A stretch of 64,000 bases of DNA from Vibrio sp. HB236076. GTDB lineage: Bacteria; Pseudomonadota; Gammaproteobacteria; Enterobacterales; Vibrionaceae. Below, piece after piece: positions 1-8,852 of the stretch; positions within the stretch are counted from its first letter, which is position 1, and each line of letters begins with the position of its first letter. Position numbers and translations under genes: made by a program. The DNA lies in contig NZ_CP162602.1 of NCBI RefSeq assembly GCF_040957575.1, forward strand, positions 620,001-684,000. Reading direction: 5' to 3'. The notes below the pieces were generated by a model. The model saw only the letters and a list, made by a program, of their open reading frames with translations. It had not been told where the DNA came from and made no database searches.

Positions 1-324
1 AATCACATTGTCAAACACCAATAAAGGATCGCCTTTAAAAATGGGGCCGATGTCTTTTTCGCCAGGAATGGCAGTGTGATCCACCACTTTGACAACGCCA
101 GGACTGGCCGAAACCGCGCTTAGATCTAAGGATGTGATGGTACCTTTGGCGATGGTGCTCACAATCACCGCCGCGTGAAGACAGCCCTTGGGAGTTGGGT
201 AGTCATCAATAAAAGGCGCGTCACCACAGACTTGTTTACTGGCACTCTCGTGTTGCCGGCTTTTGCCAACCACGTTAGAAGAAAGTGCCGGTTGGCCTAC
301 GTTGATTTGTGTTAGCTTACGCAT
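1..324 (-). CDS. xdhB: Xanthine dehydrogenase molybdopterin-binding subunit, N-terminal 108 codons only
   Basis: The reading frame starts at 324 (MRKLTQINVGQPALSS) and runs off the left edge. The visible part is the N-terminal a/b hammerhead region of the molybdenum subunit (residues VCGDAPFIDDYP, then a Val/Ala-rich strand, HTAIPGEKDIGP). The family oxidises hypoxanthine and xanthine to urate as part of a large heteromer with the XdhA FeS/FAD subunit. Its start codon overlaps the end of xdhA by 8 bases, which indicates translational coupling. The molybdenum-binding residues lie outside the window, so activity cannot be judged. Confidence 0.9.
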   Translation of the reverse strand, partial: MRKLTQINVGQPALSSNVVGKSRQHESASKQVCGDAPFIDDYPTPKGCLHAAVIVSTIAKGTITSLDLSAVSASPGVVKVVDHTAIPGEKDIGPIFKGDPLLVFDNVI

Positions 325-1726
325 AATGCACCACCCGAGTCTCGATTTGTTGTTGTTCTAAGTAAAAGCGCTCAAATAAATTGGCCATGGTTTTAATGCG
401 ATAATCGGCGCTGGCGCGAACATCACTGAGCGGATTGATCACACTGGCTATCTGTTGTTTAACCTGGTCGATGAGCGGCCTTTCGAGACGCTGGCCGATA
501 AAGAGCGATTCAATCTCAGTTAAGCGACGAGTTTTGGCTGCGATCCCGCCGGCAGAAATACGGCATTCTCGAATCGTGCCACTGGTGTCGGGGCGGATCA
601 AAATCCCCAACGTCAAGGTTGAAATATCGTCTTCAAAACGCTTGCTGATCTTATACATAGCATGGCGGTCTTTGGCGCTTAAATAGGGGATATCAATCGA
701 TTCAATCCACTCATCCGCGCGCAGTGCGGTTTGACGATAATCGGTAATAAAATCTTCGACCGCCAATGAACGTCTTTGCTGGCCATTATCCAAGGTGATT
801 TCGGCGTTGAGGCTGATCAACAAAGGCGCGACATCGCCAATGGGTGAAGCGTGCGCTAAACTGCCGCCGAGTGTCCCCCGGTGACGAATGGCCAAACTGC
901 CAAGGCGATCAAACAGTTCATCCGTCGATGGAAAGAGCGATTTCATGGCTTGATGAACTTTGTATAACGGGACGGCCGCGCCCAGGGTGAGATAGCTCTC
1001 GTTGCGCTCTAGGGTATTGAGCTCTTTGACTTGGCTCACATCAATCAGTGCAGGAATGTCTTGTAATTGTTGAGTCACGATCAGGGATAGGTCGGTACCG
1101 CCTGCGATAAAGGGCGCATCGGGTAATTGGGCACGCGCTTTCGCCAGTTGGAGACGATCTTGCGGAGCAATATAATGAGACGCTTGCAGTTGAGAGACGG
1201 AATCTATCCATTGACTGACTTGTGGCTCACGCTCGGCAATCGGGTCGCCGCTGTGTTGCTGAATTTTTTTTGCTGCCTCGATGAGTGGCCCATAACCGGT
1301 ACAACGACACAAGTTGCCCCCCAAGTATCCGATCGGGTTTTCTACCGTGTCGGGCTGCTTAGATAGCGCATACATAGACATCACAAACCCAGGAGTACAG
1401 AAACCACATTGGCTGCCGTGTGCATCCACCACCGCTTGTTGGACGGGATGCAACTGTTTGGGCTGGCGCAGGTATTCTACGGTGATCACTTGTTTGCCGT
1501 GCAACGCATACAAGGGCGTAATACAGGCGTTGATGTTTTTGTGAACCAGGCCGTGCTGTGGGTCGCTTTCTACTATTACCACAGTACAGGCGCCGCAATC
1601 GCCACTCGCACACCCTTCTTTGGTGCCGGTTAGATCGCAGTGCTCTCTTAGAAAGGGCAGTAACATCGTATCTGCACGAGCCGAATCAACCGTTACGATC
1701 TCATCGTTAATCATGAGCTCAAGCAT
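317..1726 (-). CDS. xdhA: Xanthine dehydrogenase small subunit (2Fe-2S and FAD domains)
   Basis: This is a 469-residue electron-transfer subunit. The N-terminal ferredoxin domain has Cys39, Cys44, Cys47 and Cys68. The second [2Fe-2S] helical domain has Cys107, Cys110 (CGFCTPGF), Cys140 and Cys142 (CRCTGYG). The FAD-binding domain follows, with the FIAGGTDL loop near residue 208. All eight cluster cysteines are present, so it should be functional. It transfers electrons from the molybdenum site of XdhB to FAD and on to NAD. It is the first gene of the unit and overlaps xdhB by 8 bases. The upstream region holds a RutR-type operator shared with the divergent TetR gene. Confidence 0.95.
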   Translation of the reverse strand: MLELMINDEIVTVDSARADTMLLPFLREHCDLTGTKEGCASGDCGACTVVIVESDPQHGLVHKNINACITPLYALHGKQVITVEYLRQPKQLHPVQQAVVDAHGSQCGFCTPGFVMSMYALSKQPDTVENPIGYLGGNLCRCTGYGPLIEAAKKIQQHSGDPIAEREPQVSQWIDSVSQLQASHYIAPQDRLQLAKARAQLPDAPFIAGGTDLSLIVTQQLQDIPALIDVSQVKELNTLERNESYLTLGAAVPLYKVHQAMKSLFPSTDELFDRLGSLAIRHRGTLGGSLAHASPIGDVAPLLISLNAEITLDNGQQRRSLAVEDFITDYRQTALRADEWIESIDIPYLSAKDRHAMYKISKRFEDDISTLTLGILIRPDTSGTIRECRISAGGIAAKTRRLTEIESLFIGQRLERPLIDQVKQQIASVINPLSDVRASADYRIKTMANLFERFYLEQQQIETRVVHYA

Positions 1727-1845
1727 AACATCCTCACTTTGTTATTTTGACGCTTTTCCTTAGGCTCACACCAGTAAGGTGAAGCTGCGTCTTCTTAGCT
1801 TGGTATTTGACCAAATCGTTATTTAGGTTATATTAAAGCAAAAAC

Positions 1846-1861
1846 TTGACCACTTGGTCGA
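1846..1861. promoter_or_regulatory. RutR-type operator
   Basis: The sequence TTGACCACTTGGTCGA matches the established E. coli RutR operator TTGACCA-NN-TGGTCAA at all but one defined position. A second TTGACCA half-site lies 39 bases to the left, at 1807-1813. The site sits 120 bases upstream of xdhA and beside a RutR-family gene, so control of xdh and autoregulation are both plausible. The binding is inferred. Confidence 0.7.
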
Positions 1862-1972
1862 GTTTTTTGTGAGAAAATTTATAACAGTCTGTTAATTAAT
1901 GATAATTGCCAATTTTACTGACATCAAATTGGCATGAGTATGCTCATCGACACGCTGTTGTTATGGTATATT

Positions 1973-1990
1973 TTGGTGCAATTGCATCAA
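1973..1990. promoter_or_regulatory. 18-bp dyad TTGGTGCAATTGCATCAA
   Basis: This is an almost perfect palindrome, with one G/T asymmetry, in the xdhA/TetR spacer. A related GGTGCAT follows at 1994-2000. It differs from the RutR-type site and so suggests a second regulator. No family is assigned. Confidence 0.4.
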
Positions 1991-2136
1991 TAGGGTGCAT
2001 TTTTGGTATAGACTGGCGCTTGGGCTGATGGGCGGTGAGTGTGATTGACCATCGCACAGGCTGAGCAATAAAGTTTGCTCAATGCCACGAGCTTTGGTTA
2101 TGCTACCAGTGAATGATTGAGGAGTGCCGGTCACAC

Positions 2137-2778
2137 ATGGAAATTGAATTGGTGAAAAAAAGTGCGAAACCTGCGGGTGAAATTCGCCGTCGAAATCGAG
2201 AAAAAATCATCTTGGCCGCGACGGATGAGTTTGTAAAAAATGGTTTTAAAGGCACATCGGTCCAAGGGATCGCCGACAGCGTCAACCTGCCTAAAGCCAA
2301 TGTGCTTTATTATTTCAAATCGAAAACAGGCCTGTACAAAACCATTTTACAAGACATTGTCACGATGTGGAATGAAGGCTTTGCCGAGCAAGAAGCCAAA
2401 GACGATCCGTTTGCCATTTTAGAAGAATACATCGTGGCGAAAATGCGTTACAGCCGCTCGCACCCTAAGGCGGCCAAGATTTTTGCCCAAGAAATCATTC
2501 AAGGCGCGCCCATCATTGGCAACGACATTGAATTGCCCGTGATTGAGTGGACACAATCAAAAGCCAATGTCATTCAAGCCTGGGTCGAGCAGGGCAAAAT
2601 TAAACCGGTTGAGCCCTTGTATTTGCTGTTTATGATTTGGGGCACCACGCAATTTTATGCCGATTACGAAGCGGAAATTTCGCTTATCAAAGGTAAGTCG
2701 TTAACAGATGATGAGTTTTATCAGGCTGAGCGTTTTGTCGTTGAAACCATTATTGCCGGGTTGAAGCCTCAAGCTTAG
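2137..2778 (+). CDS. TetR-family regulator, RutR-like
   Basis: This is a 213-residue regulator with an N-terminal TetR helix-turn-helix (ILAATDEFVKNGFKGTSVQGIAD, then LPKANVLYYFKSKTGLY) and a ligand-binding C-terminal domain of the RutR type (RSHPKAAKIFAQEIIQGAP, then FMIWGTTQFYADY). RutR senses uracil and thymine and controls pyrimidine, purine and glutamine genes. The length matches RutR. The start at 2137 follows GAGGAG at 2119-2124; an in-frame ATG at 2113 has no ribosome-binding site. Its divergent position next to xdh, with a RutR-type operator in the spacer, suggests that it controls purine oxidation. Ligand identity is inferred. Confidence 0.8.
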   Translation: MEIELVKKSAKPAGEIRRRNREKIILAATDEFVKNGFKGTSVQGIADSVNLPKANVLYYFKSKTGLYKTILQDIVTMWNEGFAEQEAKDDPFAILEEYIVAKMRYSRSHPKAAKIFAQEIIQGAPIIGNDIELPVIEWTQSKANVIQAWVEQGKIKPVEPLYLLFMIWGTTQFYADYEAEISLIKGKSLTDDEFYQAERFVVETIIAGLKPQA

Positions 2779-2798
2779 CCGGTGTTTAGGTGACAGGT

Positions 2799-3203
2799 TC
2801 ACGTTTTATCGACTGGTGCGCTGGCCATCCTTTCTATGATCGGGCACTGGCTTTGATCATCCCCTGGGCATTGCTCAACCCAAGACGATAACGTATCCGC
2901 CATGCTTTGCCATTGCTCAATTTGCGCGCGGATTTGGTTGAGCTTGTCGATCGCGTGCTGTTTGACTTCTCGACTGGCTCTGTCTGGGTTTTCCGCTAAA
3001 GTGATCAATTGTTTGCACTGCTCTAAACCAAAGCCCATTTTTTTGGCATTGGCGATCAGCTGCAATTGCTCTAGGTGTTTGTGTTGGTAAATGCGATAAC
3101 CCGCGTCATTGCGAAGCGGGGCACTGATGATCTTTTTTTGCTCGTAAAGACGAATGGATTTACTGGATAATCCGGTTTTTTCTGCAACTTCACTAATTAG
3201 CAT
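2799..3203 (-). CDS. cueR: Copper-responsive MerR-family activator CueR
   Basis: This is a 134-residue MerR protein: winged helix (ISEVAEKTGLSSKSIRLYEQ), a long dimerisation helix, then a C-terminal metal loop. Cys112 and Cys120 in CPGDDQSQC sit at exactly the positions of the two Cu(I)-binding cysteines of E. coli CueR, and the length is nearly the same. CueR activates copA and cueO when copper is in excess. Neither target is in the window, so it acts at a distance. The start at 3203 gives the standard N-terminus; the frame is open further upstream, but that part runs through an inverted repeat and is not family-like. It ends tail to tail with the TetR gene. Confidence 0.9.
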   Translation of the reverse strand: MLISEVAEKTGLSSKSIRLYEQKKIISAPLRNDAGYRIYQHKHLEQLQLIANAKKMGFGLEQCKQLITLAENPDRASREVKQHAIDKLNQIRAQIEQWQSMADTLSSWVEQCPGDDQSQCPIIERMASAPVDKT

Positions 3204-3264
3204 CGCTATGATCCCCTGTTTTAGTGGCGTGTTGTGCAAAACGACTCTCGCGCGATCATAAACA

Positions 3265-3311
3265 AAAATCGCGACCATGAATACCCACTCTGGCGGCATG
3301 GTCGCGATTTT
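3265..3311 (-). terminator. Inverted repeat upstream of cueR, possible terminator
   Basis: Two perfect 14-base arms (AAAATCGCGACCAT at 3265-3278 and its complement at 3298-3311) flank a 19-base loop. On the minus strand the stem is followed by a T-rich run. It lies between the small membrane protein gene and cueR, both on the minus strand, so it may end transcription of the former. The long loop makes this uncertain. Confidence 0.45.
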
Positions 3312-3376
3312 AAAAGGGCTTTTATGCACAAAAAAGTGCAGCTGACTGGCCGTTCAGTCACGGCTTTGCCATGAAA

Positions 3377-3637
3377 TTAAGCGCGCGCTTTACTCAGCGG
3401 AGCTTGTTTTTGATTTTTATTTAGCCACATCTTGGTCAAGTAGTAGACGTTGACGACGGCGATAAAACCATTGGTGGCGGCAACCGGCCAAGCGTCGATC
3501 ATCAGACCGTAACTGGCAAACAGCGCACAGCCAATCAGGTTTAACACACGCAAGCGTACGATGTCTTTCATGGTTAAAGACAGTGCAACCATAACCGACG
3601 CAACATAACCAAACATTTCGATAGCATTGATTTCCAT
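3377..3637 (-). CDS. Small three-helix inner-membrane protein, YgjV / SemiSWEET-like
   Basis: This 86-residue hydrophobic protein has about three membrane segments (residues 8-24, 31-48 and 55-72) and a short basic tail (WLNKNQKQ). The pattern GYVASVMVALSLTMKD, then RLRVLNLIGCALFASYG, resembles small YgjV-type or PQ-loop half-transporter proteins. No substrate can be proposed. The predicted start sits 10 bases after a GAGGG ribosome-binding site. It appears monocistronic, followed by an inverted repeat ahead of cueR. The family call is by general resemblance only. Confidence 0.6.
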   Translation of the reverse strand: MEINAIEMFGYVASVMVALSLTMKDIVRLRVLNLIGCALFASYGLMIDAWPVAATNGFIAVVNVYYLTKMWLNKNQKQAPLSKARA

Positions 3638-3994
3638 GCTTTTTCCCTCAAATTTGTTACTTTTGGGTCGTTTCTTTTAAAACACGATGTAGGGTCAGTG
3701 TTATTGGTAAAGAAGCCCATAACAGTATGGGGTGACGACCGGGTTTTGCCATTCTTCTCATCGTGAGAGTTTGAGGGATTCCTTGCCTCGAATGGAACGC
3801 TGGCACTATATCAGTGCAAAGACGCCCTTAAAAGTGGCAAAAGCGCAATTGGTGAGGGTTAGCGATTACGCAAACGTTTACTTTTTTTGATCGATGATGA
3901 AAGGCATCAATGCGAGTTTACACGCCGTGTTGATAGAGACAGAAAGGGGGGGGGTATTGGTTGACGTGACTTATGGCGCTTAGCCGGCGTTTTC
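3638..3994. other. Intergenic stretch without a recognised gene
   Basis: These 357 bases separate two minus-strand genes. The only conspicuous element is a run of nine G at 3946-3954 close to the end of the next gene. No coding frame with a ribosome-binding site, no RNA gene and no clear hairpin was seen. Confidence 0.5.
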
Positions 3995-4345
3995 TTACGC
4001 TTGAATGTCGATGAGGTTACCGAGGCGCTCGTTGCTGTTTTCGATCACTTTCGCGCCAATGGCATTGTAGTTTTGCGCTTGGTTTAAGGTAAGCAAAGCG
4101 TCTAGGTTGGATACAGTCGGCTTATTTTGACCATCGGAAGACGCTTGCTTGGCGTCACCTTCAGCAGAAAGGACCTGATTGGTTGCGGTATTGGGGTTTT
4201 GCTGCCCTGAAGCCGTTAGGTCTTGAGAGGGGGTGTCGAGCTTTTGGTTGTTGGAATTATTCGCGAGCGTCTCAGCCGCAGACGACGCCATCTGCTGAGA
4301 CTGCTGTAACATCGAATACCCTGAACCGATTCCGGAAATAGCCAT
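3995..4345 (-). CDS. Small protein with flagellar-rod-like ends and a disordered middle
   Basis: This is a 116-residue protein. The first 35 residues (ISGIGSGYSMLQQSQQMA, then SAAETLANNSN) resemble the N-terminal helix of flagellar rod/hook proteins, where a conserved NNxAN motif follows. The last 38 residues (SNLDALLTLNQAQNYNAIGA, then KVIENSNERLGNLIDIQA) resemble their C-terminal helix. Between them lies an Asn/Gln/Ser/Thr-rich, probably disordered linker instead of the usual folded domains. No other flagellar gene is nearby. The product could be an exported or structural accessory protein; function is unknown. The resemblance is by eye. Confidence 0.65.
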   Translation of the reverse strand: MAISGIGSGYSMLQQSQQMASSAAETLANNSNNQKLDTPSQDLTASGQQNPNTATNQVLSAEGDAKQASSDGQNKPTVSNLDALLTLNQAQNYNAIGAKVIENSNERLGNLIDIQA

Positions 4346-4378
4346 AGGACACCTTACTTGTGTTGCTTTGCTTAGATT

Positions 4379-6556
4379 TTATACACTTTCAGCGGATTGT
4401 TCAAGGTGCTGCGCTGCCGATAAACGGTTGGCGAGATCGTGCATCTCTGGCAGCATGTGATAAATCAAAGACAGCTGTTGCAAAACCAGCTTCACCGTTG
4501 CCGAGTCGTCGTCGTGCCATTGTGCCAGGCGCTGTTCGATGTCGTTTTCATCCAAGTTGGATAGCCGTTCAATTTCGTTGGGGCTGGTGCGTTCAAATTG
4601 CTGTTCAAGGTAGTTTAAATGTTGGTAAATACTGTCAAAAGCGTCGAATATTAACGTGTGTGCTCGCTCGTTATTGATGCGCTTACGGTGAGCGCCTAGG
4701 GTCGATATGTAGCTCAACATGGCGTGATTGAGTGACAAAAAGCGAAAGCTCTCTTGAGTGTGTTTTTGGTATTTACCTGGCTCTGCCAACATATGATTGA
4801 TGGCCGCTGCGAGATTGGCGTCTTTGTCGTGGGCATCGCGGCGCGCGACTCGGTAGGCCAAGTTGTCTTTTTTACCAATCCGATATTGGCTGATTGACTG
4901 ACTTAAGTATTGTAAGTTGGCATGAACACTTTCGGCCATCACCTTATTAATTTTGCGCGAGTGCCAGTCGGGCAAGATATACCACAAGGCGAACGCGGCC
5001 AATCCACAGCCGACTAAAGTGTCAAATAAACGTGGGCTGATCACCGCAAACCCTTGTCCTAACTGATTAAAGCAGAACAATACCATTAGGGTGATAAAGC
5101 CAGTGGCATAACTGTAGTTGTTGATTCTAAAGGCAAAAAATAACACACCTGCTACAACAATAAAGGCCATTTGGCTTTCTTGGGAAGGAAAAATAACCAG
5201 TAATAACCAACCGATGAGCAGGCCGGCAATGGTGCCGATAATACGCTGGGCCAATTTTTGTTTGGTGGCGCTGTAGTTGGGTTGGCAAACAAATAAGGTG
5301 GTCAGCAAGATCCAGTAACCGCGGTCGAGATCAAACGCTTGGATAATGCCATAGCCCAGAGTCAAAGTGATGGCGAGTCGCAGTGCGTGACGAAACAGCA
5401 AGGAGTCGATGTTGAGATGGCTGCGAATACGACTTAGGGCTTCGCGTCCGTTTTTCGGGGTCGAGTCGCTAAGTTGGATGTCTTCAAGATCGGGCACATC
5501 TGGGTTGTGAATGTTATTAAGCAAGCTTTCCACGGTGGTTAAGTTTTGAAAAACGTACTCTAGTTGGCGTAGTGAGCTCTGCCATGAAGGATTGTTTTGA
5601 TCGTTCAAATGCTGGATAGATTGCTGCAAAGCACTGAGGGCGTCGCTGCACTTGGCGTTGTGGTGATAAGCACTGCCCACTTTGAGCGAGTGGGCAATGT
5701 CGCGGCAGCATTGAGCTTGAGTTTGCAATAAATGCTTGACTCTAAACAGCACATCACTGTGTTTAAAATCACTGGCGAGATCTTGATAGCGATAATGAGA
5801 TGAGGTGATCCGCTCGTGAATATCTTGAATGTGAAAGTAGATATTGAGATAACGCATACCACTGCCTGTCACTTGGCCGTGTTTCGCTCGGTTGAGGAAA
5901 GTCAATTTACCGGCGTTAAGCGCAGCGACTAAATTGCCATTGCGTTTGGCTTCTTCAACTCGAAATGGTTGTGGTGACATGTTATCGGTGGGGTGAAACA
6001 TCTCGGCTTTAATTTCAAAGTAATGCGCGGTTTGTTCAAAGATATGCGCCAAACTTTGTTGGATTGGTTGGGTTGGCCACAACAGGCGCCACAGTGAGGA
6101 AATCAGGTAATACCAACTGCTGCCACTAAGAAGCAATAAGGGTTGCAGCCAAATGTCGTCTGGACCATGGGTACCGAGCATGGCATAGATGGCCAAAAGT
6201 ATCGAGCCAAACGCGATGCTGGCGTAGCGTGGCCCAATCGCGCCGAGAATAATAAAGCCAAAGGTGGAGACAAAAAGGCCAATGGCAAACCACAGGGGCT
6301 TATCGAACAAGTACTCAACCGAGAAAGCCGCAGTGGCAAAACAAATAAACGTCAGCAGCAGAGAGGTAACCCGTCCGGTCCCCGAGCTGTCGCTTTCAGC
6401 TAGGGCAGCGGCAATCACGCCGAGGATCAAAGGGGTGACCCAAGTATTTAACTGATAATACCAACAAGGCAAAATGACGCCGAGCAAAATGATCAACATC
6501 ATAAAAGAGTAATTGATGGTTTTATTGGACCAAAGGTGGCGCAGCGATTGCAACAT
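4379..6556 (-). CDS. yccS: YccS-type inner-membrane protein (FUSC-like)
   Basis: This is a protein of about 725 residues with two blocks of membrane helices (roughly residues 10-160 and 360-500), each followed by a cytoplasmic helical region. The repeated architecture and the motifs TPLILGVIAAALAE, IGPRYASIAFGS and LLTTLFVCQPNYSATKQK are typical of YccS/YhfK and the fusaric-acid-resistance-like family. The transported compound is unknown. I prefer the start at 6556 (MLQSLRHLWSNKT), which aligns with family N-termini and is preceded by AAGG; the frame is open to 6646. It is divergent from helD. Confidence 0.85.
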   Translation of the reverse strand: MLQSLRHLWSNKTINYSFMMLIILLGVILPCWYYQLNTWVTPLILGVIAAALAESDSSGTGRVTSLLLTFICFATAAFSVEYLFDKPLWFAIGLFVSTFGFIILGAIGPRYASIAFGSILLAIYAMLGTHGPDDIWLQPLLLLSGSSWYYLISSLWRLLWPTQPIQQSLAHIFEQTAHYFEIKAEMFHPTDNMSPQPFRVEEAKRNGNLVAALNAGKLTFLNRAKHGQVTGSGMRYLNIYFHIQDIHERITSSHYRYQDLASDFKHSDVLFRVKHLLQTQAQCCRDIAHSLKVGSAYHHNAKCSDALSALQQSIQHLNDQNNPSWQSSLRQLEYVFQNLTTVESLLNNIHNPDVPDLEDIQLSDSTPKNGREALSRIRSHLNIDSLLFRHALRLAITLTLGYGIIQAFDLDRGYWILLTTLFVCQPNYSATKQKLAQRIIGTIAGLLIGWLLLVIFPSQESQMAFIVVAGVLFFAFRINNYSYATGFITLMVLFCFNQLGQGFAVISPRLFDTLVGCGLAAFALWYILPDWHSRKINKVMAESVHANLQYLSQSISQYRIGKKDNLAYRVARRDAHDKDANLAAAINHMLAEPGKYQKHTQESFRFLSLNHAMLSYISTLGAHRKRINNERAHTLIFDAFDSIYQHLNYLEQQFERTSPNEIERLSNLDENDIEQRLAQWHDDDSATVKLVLQQLSLIYHMLPEMHDLANRLSAAQHLEQSAESV

Positions 6557-6740
6557 GGGAGGCAAAACCTTATGAATCATGGCTATTATCACGGGTAGTC
6601 CTAGAAAATACAGAAATGTGGCGCAGTTCACAATATGCCAAGTCAATTAACAGACAAAATAATCGCTAAAATATTGACATTCATACCCAGACAATCAAGA
6701 TGTTACCTATTGTTCGTTACTTGGATACCAGAGCACGCGG

Positions 6741-8810
6741 ATGCAGTTAGTTGCCACGCCCAAAGCCCAATTTTTTACTCAACATGAATATTATCAGGTC
6801 AAGCTTGAGTCAAACGCCGTTGTCCTTATCTCGCGCTATTGTGAAGAGCGGATCCCCTTTTCTGTTTGGAATGGAGAGATCACGGTAAAACGCGGCTTGC
6901 TGTGGGGAAGTTTGACCTTTTTTGCCCACCGTGAAGGAACCAGCCAACACGCCTGGTGTGTTCAGGGATTGCCGTGGGCCAAAGTTAAGCCCTTTGCCCG
7001 CCAAGCCTTAGAGGCGTATCAAGCCTGGTATGATCATCAATGCACAGCGTTGATGCAAGGTCTGCCTGAGTGGGAAGCCGAGTTGCAATCGCTGCTGGCA
7101 GAACCTGCGTTTTTGACTCATTCAGCGCTGGATGTCTGGGCGCAGCGAGTGCGTCAGGCTCTGGCAGACATTCCGATGTCGATCGAAGAAGCCAAGCAAC
7201 GTATGCCGGTCCGCTTTGGCGCGTTAACGCCTTGGCTACAACAAGCCGACCAGCAACTGAGCGTTCGCAACCAACATTGGATCGACAGCAGTTTAGATGA
7301 GTGGTCGACGTTGTTTGATCAAATTGAGTCAGCGCCACTGAACCTTTCTCAGCGCAAAGCGGTCTTGCTCAATGACGATTATAACTTGATTTTAGCTGGT
7401 GCAGGCTGTGGCAAAACCAGTGTGTTGATTGCCAAAGTTGGGCATTTGCTCGCGGGGGCATTGGCCAGTGGTGATCAGATCTTAATGTTGGCGTTTGGTC
7501 GCGAGGCGGCACAAGAAATGTCTGAGCGGCTCAAGAAAAAACTCGGGGCAGCCGCCAGTGCGATTACCGTCGCGACCTTTCATCAGTTGGGGCTGAAGAT
7601 CTTGGCACAAGATGGGCAAAACGATTGTCAAGTGTGTCCGTTATCGAGTGATGAAGAACAAAGAAGAGCTTGGTGCTCAAAGTGGTTAAAAGAGTATTGG
7701 TCGACCAATGCCGCGGGTTTAAGACGTTGGCAAAAGCACTTACAGAGTTGGCCCATTGCCTATTTAAAGGGCGATGATGAATTGGCAAGCCAATATGAGA
7801 ATCCCAAATTAGTTCAGTGGCTTGATCAGCAAATGATGCATCTGGCCAGCTGTGGTTGGGGCAAAAAAGAGTGGCAAGCTGAGCTAGAAGGTCACGCCGA
7901 TGAAGAGCGGCTGATCAGTGAACTCAATTTAGTTTGGCCTTGTTATAAATCTTGGCAGAGCATGTTAAAAGACCAGCAGTGGATCGACTTTCCCAGCATG
8001 ATCTCAAAAGCGACCACGGTGGTGAATAAAAAGAGCTTTACCTCGCCTTGGCGCTATATTTTGGTCGATGAATATCAAGATATCTCGCCAGACCGTTTGG
8101 CCCTTGTTGAGTCGCTTTGTTTTGCCAATGAGCAGCGCAGGGCCTCCTTATACGCAGTGGGAGACGATTGGCAATCGATTTATCAGTTTACCGGCGCGCA
8201 AGTGACACTGACGACCGATTTTGCCAAGCGCTTCCCGATGTCGAGTTGTGCCGAGCTCGATACCACGTATCGCTACCCCAGTCAGCTTGGTCAAGTGGCC
8301 AATCAATTCATTGCGCAAAACCCAGACCAATTGCCCAAAGAAGTCAACAGCGCCAGAAAAACCAAGCAAAAAGCGGTGGTGTGTGCCAATGCCAGCAAAC
8401 TCATGGCGATTTTAGATAAGCTCAACCAGTCGGCCACCACGAAAAAAACGGTGTTGCTGCTGGGCCGTAATCATTATCACAAACCCGATGCTCTGGCGGA
8501 CTGGCAAGGCTATTACACCAATTTGTCGCTGAGCTTTATGACGTGTCATGCCAGTAAAGGTAAAGAAGCGGATTTTGTCATTTTACTCAACGTTGATGAA
8601 GGACAATTCCCAGCGAAAGTGAAGCAGTATCACTTAAATCAAGCTTTGGCGGCTGGGGCCGAGTCCTATCCATACGCTGAAGAGCGGCGATTATTCTACG
8701 TGGCGTTAACGCGAGCTAAAGAAAAAGTTTGGATTACGTATCAAGGTCAGGGCTCGGTGTTTGTGCGCGAGTTAATTGAAGGGGATTACCCGATTGCACA
8801 AATGCGTTAA
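6741..8810 (+). CDS. helD: DNA helicase IV
   Basis: This 689-residue superfamily-1 UvrD/Rep-like helicase has the HelD-specific N-terminal domain (residues 1-180). The motor core follows: Walker A LAGAGCGKTS with Lys225, motif II DEYQD at 443-447, GDDWQSIYQFTGA, and a C-terminal motif VI region (RRLFYVALTRAKEKVWITY). HelD unwinds DNA 3' to 5' and contributes to recombination repair. All helicase motifs are intact. It faces mgsA tail to tail, an arrangement I associate with vibrios. The ribosome-binding site is weak (GCGG). Confidence 0.93.
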   Translation: MQLVATPKAQFFTQHEYYQVKLESNAVVLISRYCEERIPFSVWNGEITVKRGLLWGSLTFFAHREGTSQHAWCVQGLPWAKVKPFARQALEAYQAWYDHQCTALMQGLPEWEAELQSLLAEPAFLTHSALDVWAQRVRQALADIPMSIEEAKQRMPVRFGALTPWLQQADQQLSVRNQHWIDSSLDEWSTLFDQIESAPLNLSQRKAVLLNDDYNLILAGAGCGKTSVLIAKVGHLLAGALASGDQILMLAFGREAAQEMSERLKKKLGAAASAITVATFHQLGLKILAQDGQNDCQVCPLSSDEEQRRAWCSKWLKEYWSTNAAGLRRWQKHLQSWPIAYLKGDDELASQYENPKLVQWLDQQMMHLASCGWGKKEWQAELEGHADEERLISELNLVWPCYKSWQSMLKDQQWIDFPSMISKATTVVNKKSFTSPWRYILVDEYQDISPDRLALVESLCFANEQRRASLYAVGDDWQSIYQFTGAQVTLTTDFAKRFPMSSCAELDTTYRYPSQLGQVANQFIAQNPDQLPKEVNSARKTKQKAVVCANASKLMAILDKLNQSATTKKTVLLLGRNHYHKPDALADWQGYYTNLSLSFMTCHASKGKEADFVILLNVDEGQFPAKVKQYHLNQALAAGAESYPYAEERRLFYVALTRAKEKVWITYQGQGSVFVRELIEGDYPIAQMR

Positions 8811-8852
8811 TGCTGCTTGATGGGCAAAACCGCGTGCGACTAGCGTGTTGAG

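Larger units (their letters stand above)
1727..2136. other. xdhA / TetR divergent control region
   Basis: This stretch of about 410 bases separates the xdh unit from the TetR-type regulator. It is AT-rich and holds a RutR-like operator at 1846-1861, another TTGACCA half-site at 1807-1813 in the same orientation, and an unrelated 18-base dyad at 1973-1990. No convincing small gene was seen. Confidence 0.6.

Noticed and set aside
1127-1633. Overlapping frames of 70-85 residues on both strands within xdhA
   Set aside because: They have no ribosome-binding site or composition of their own and lie wholly inside a conserved gene.
3946-3954. Run of nine G near the 3' end of the flagellar-like gene
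   Set aside because: It lies outside the coding frame and shows no phase-variation context, so it is only a possible sequencing or slippage spot.
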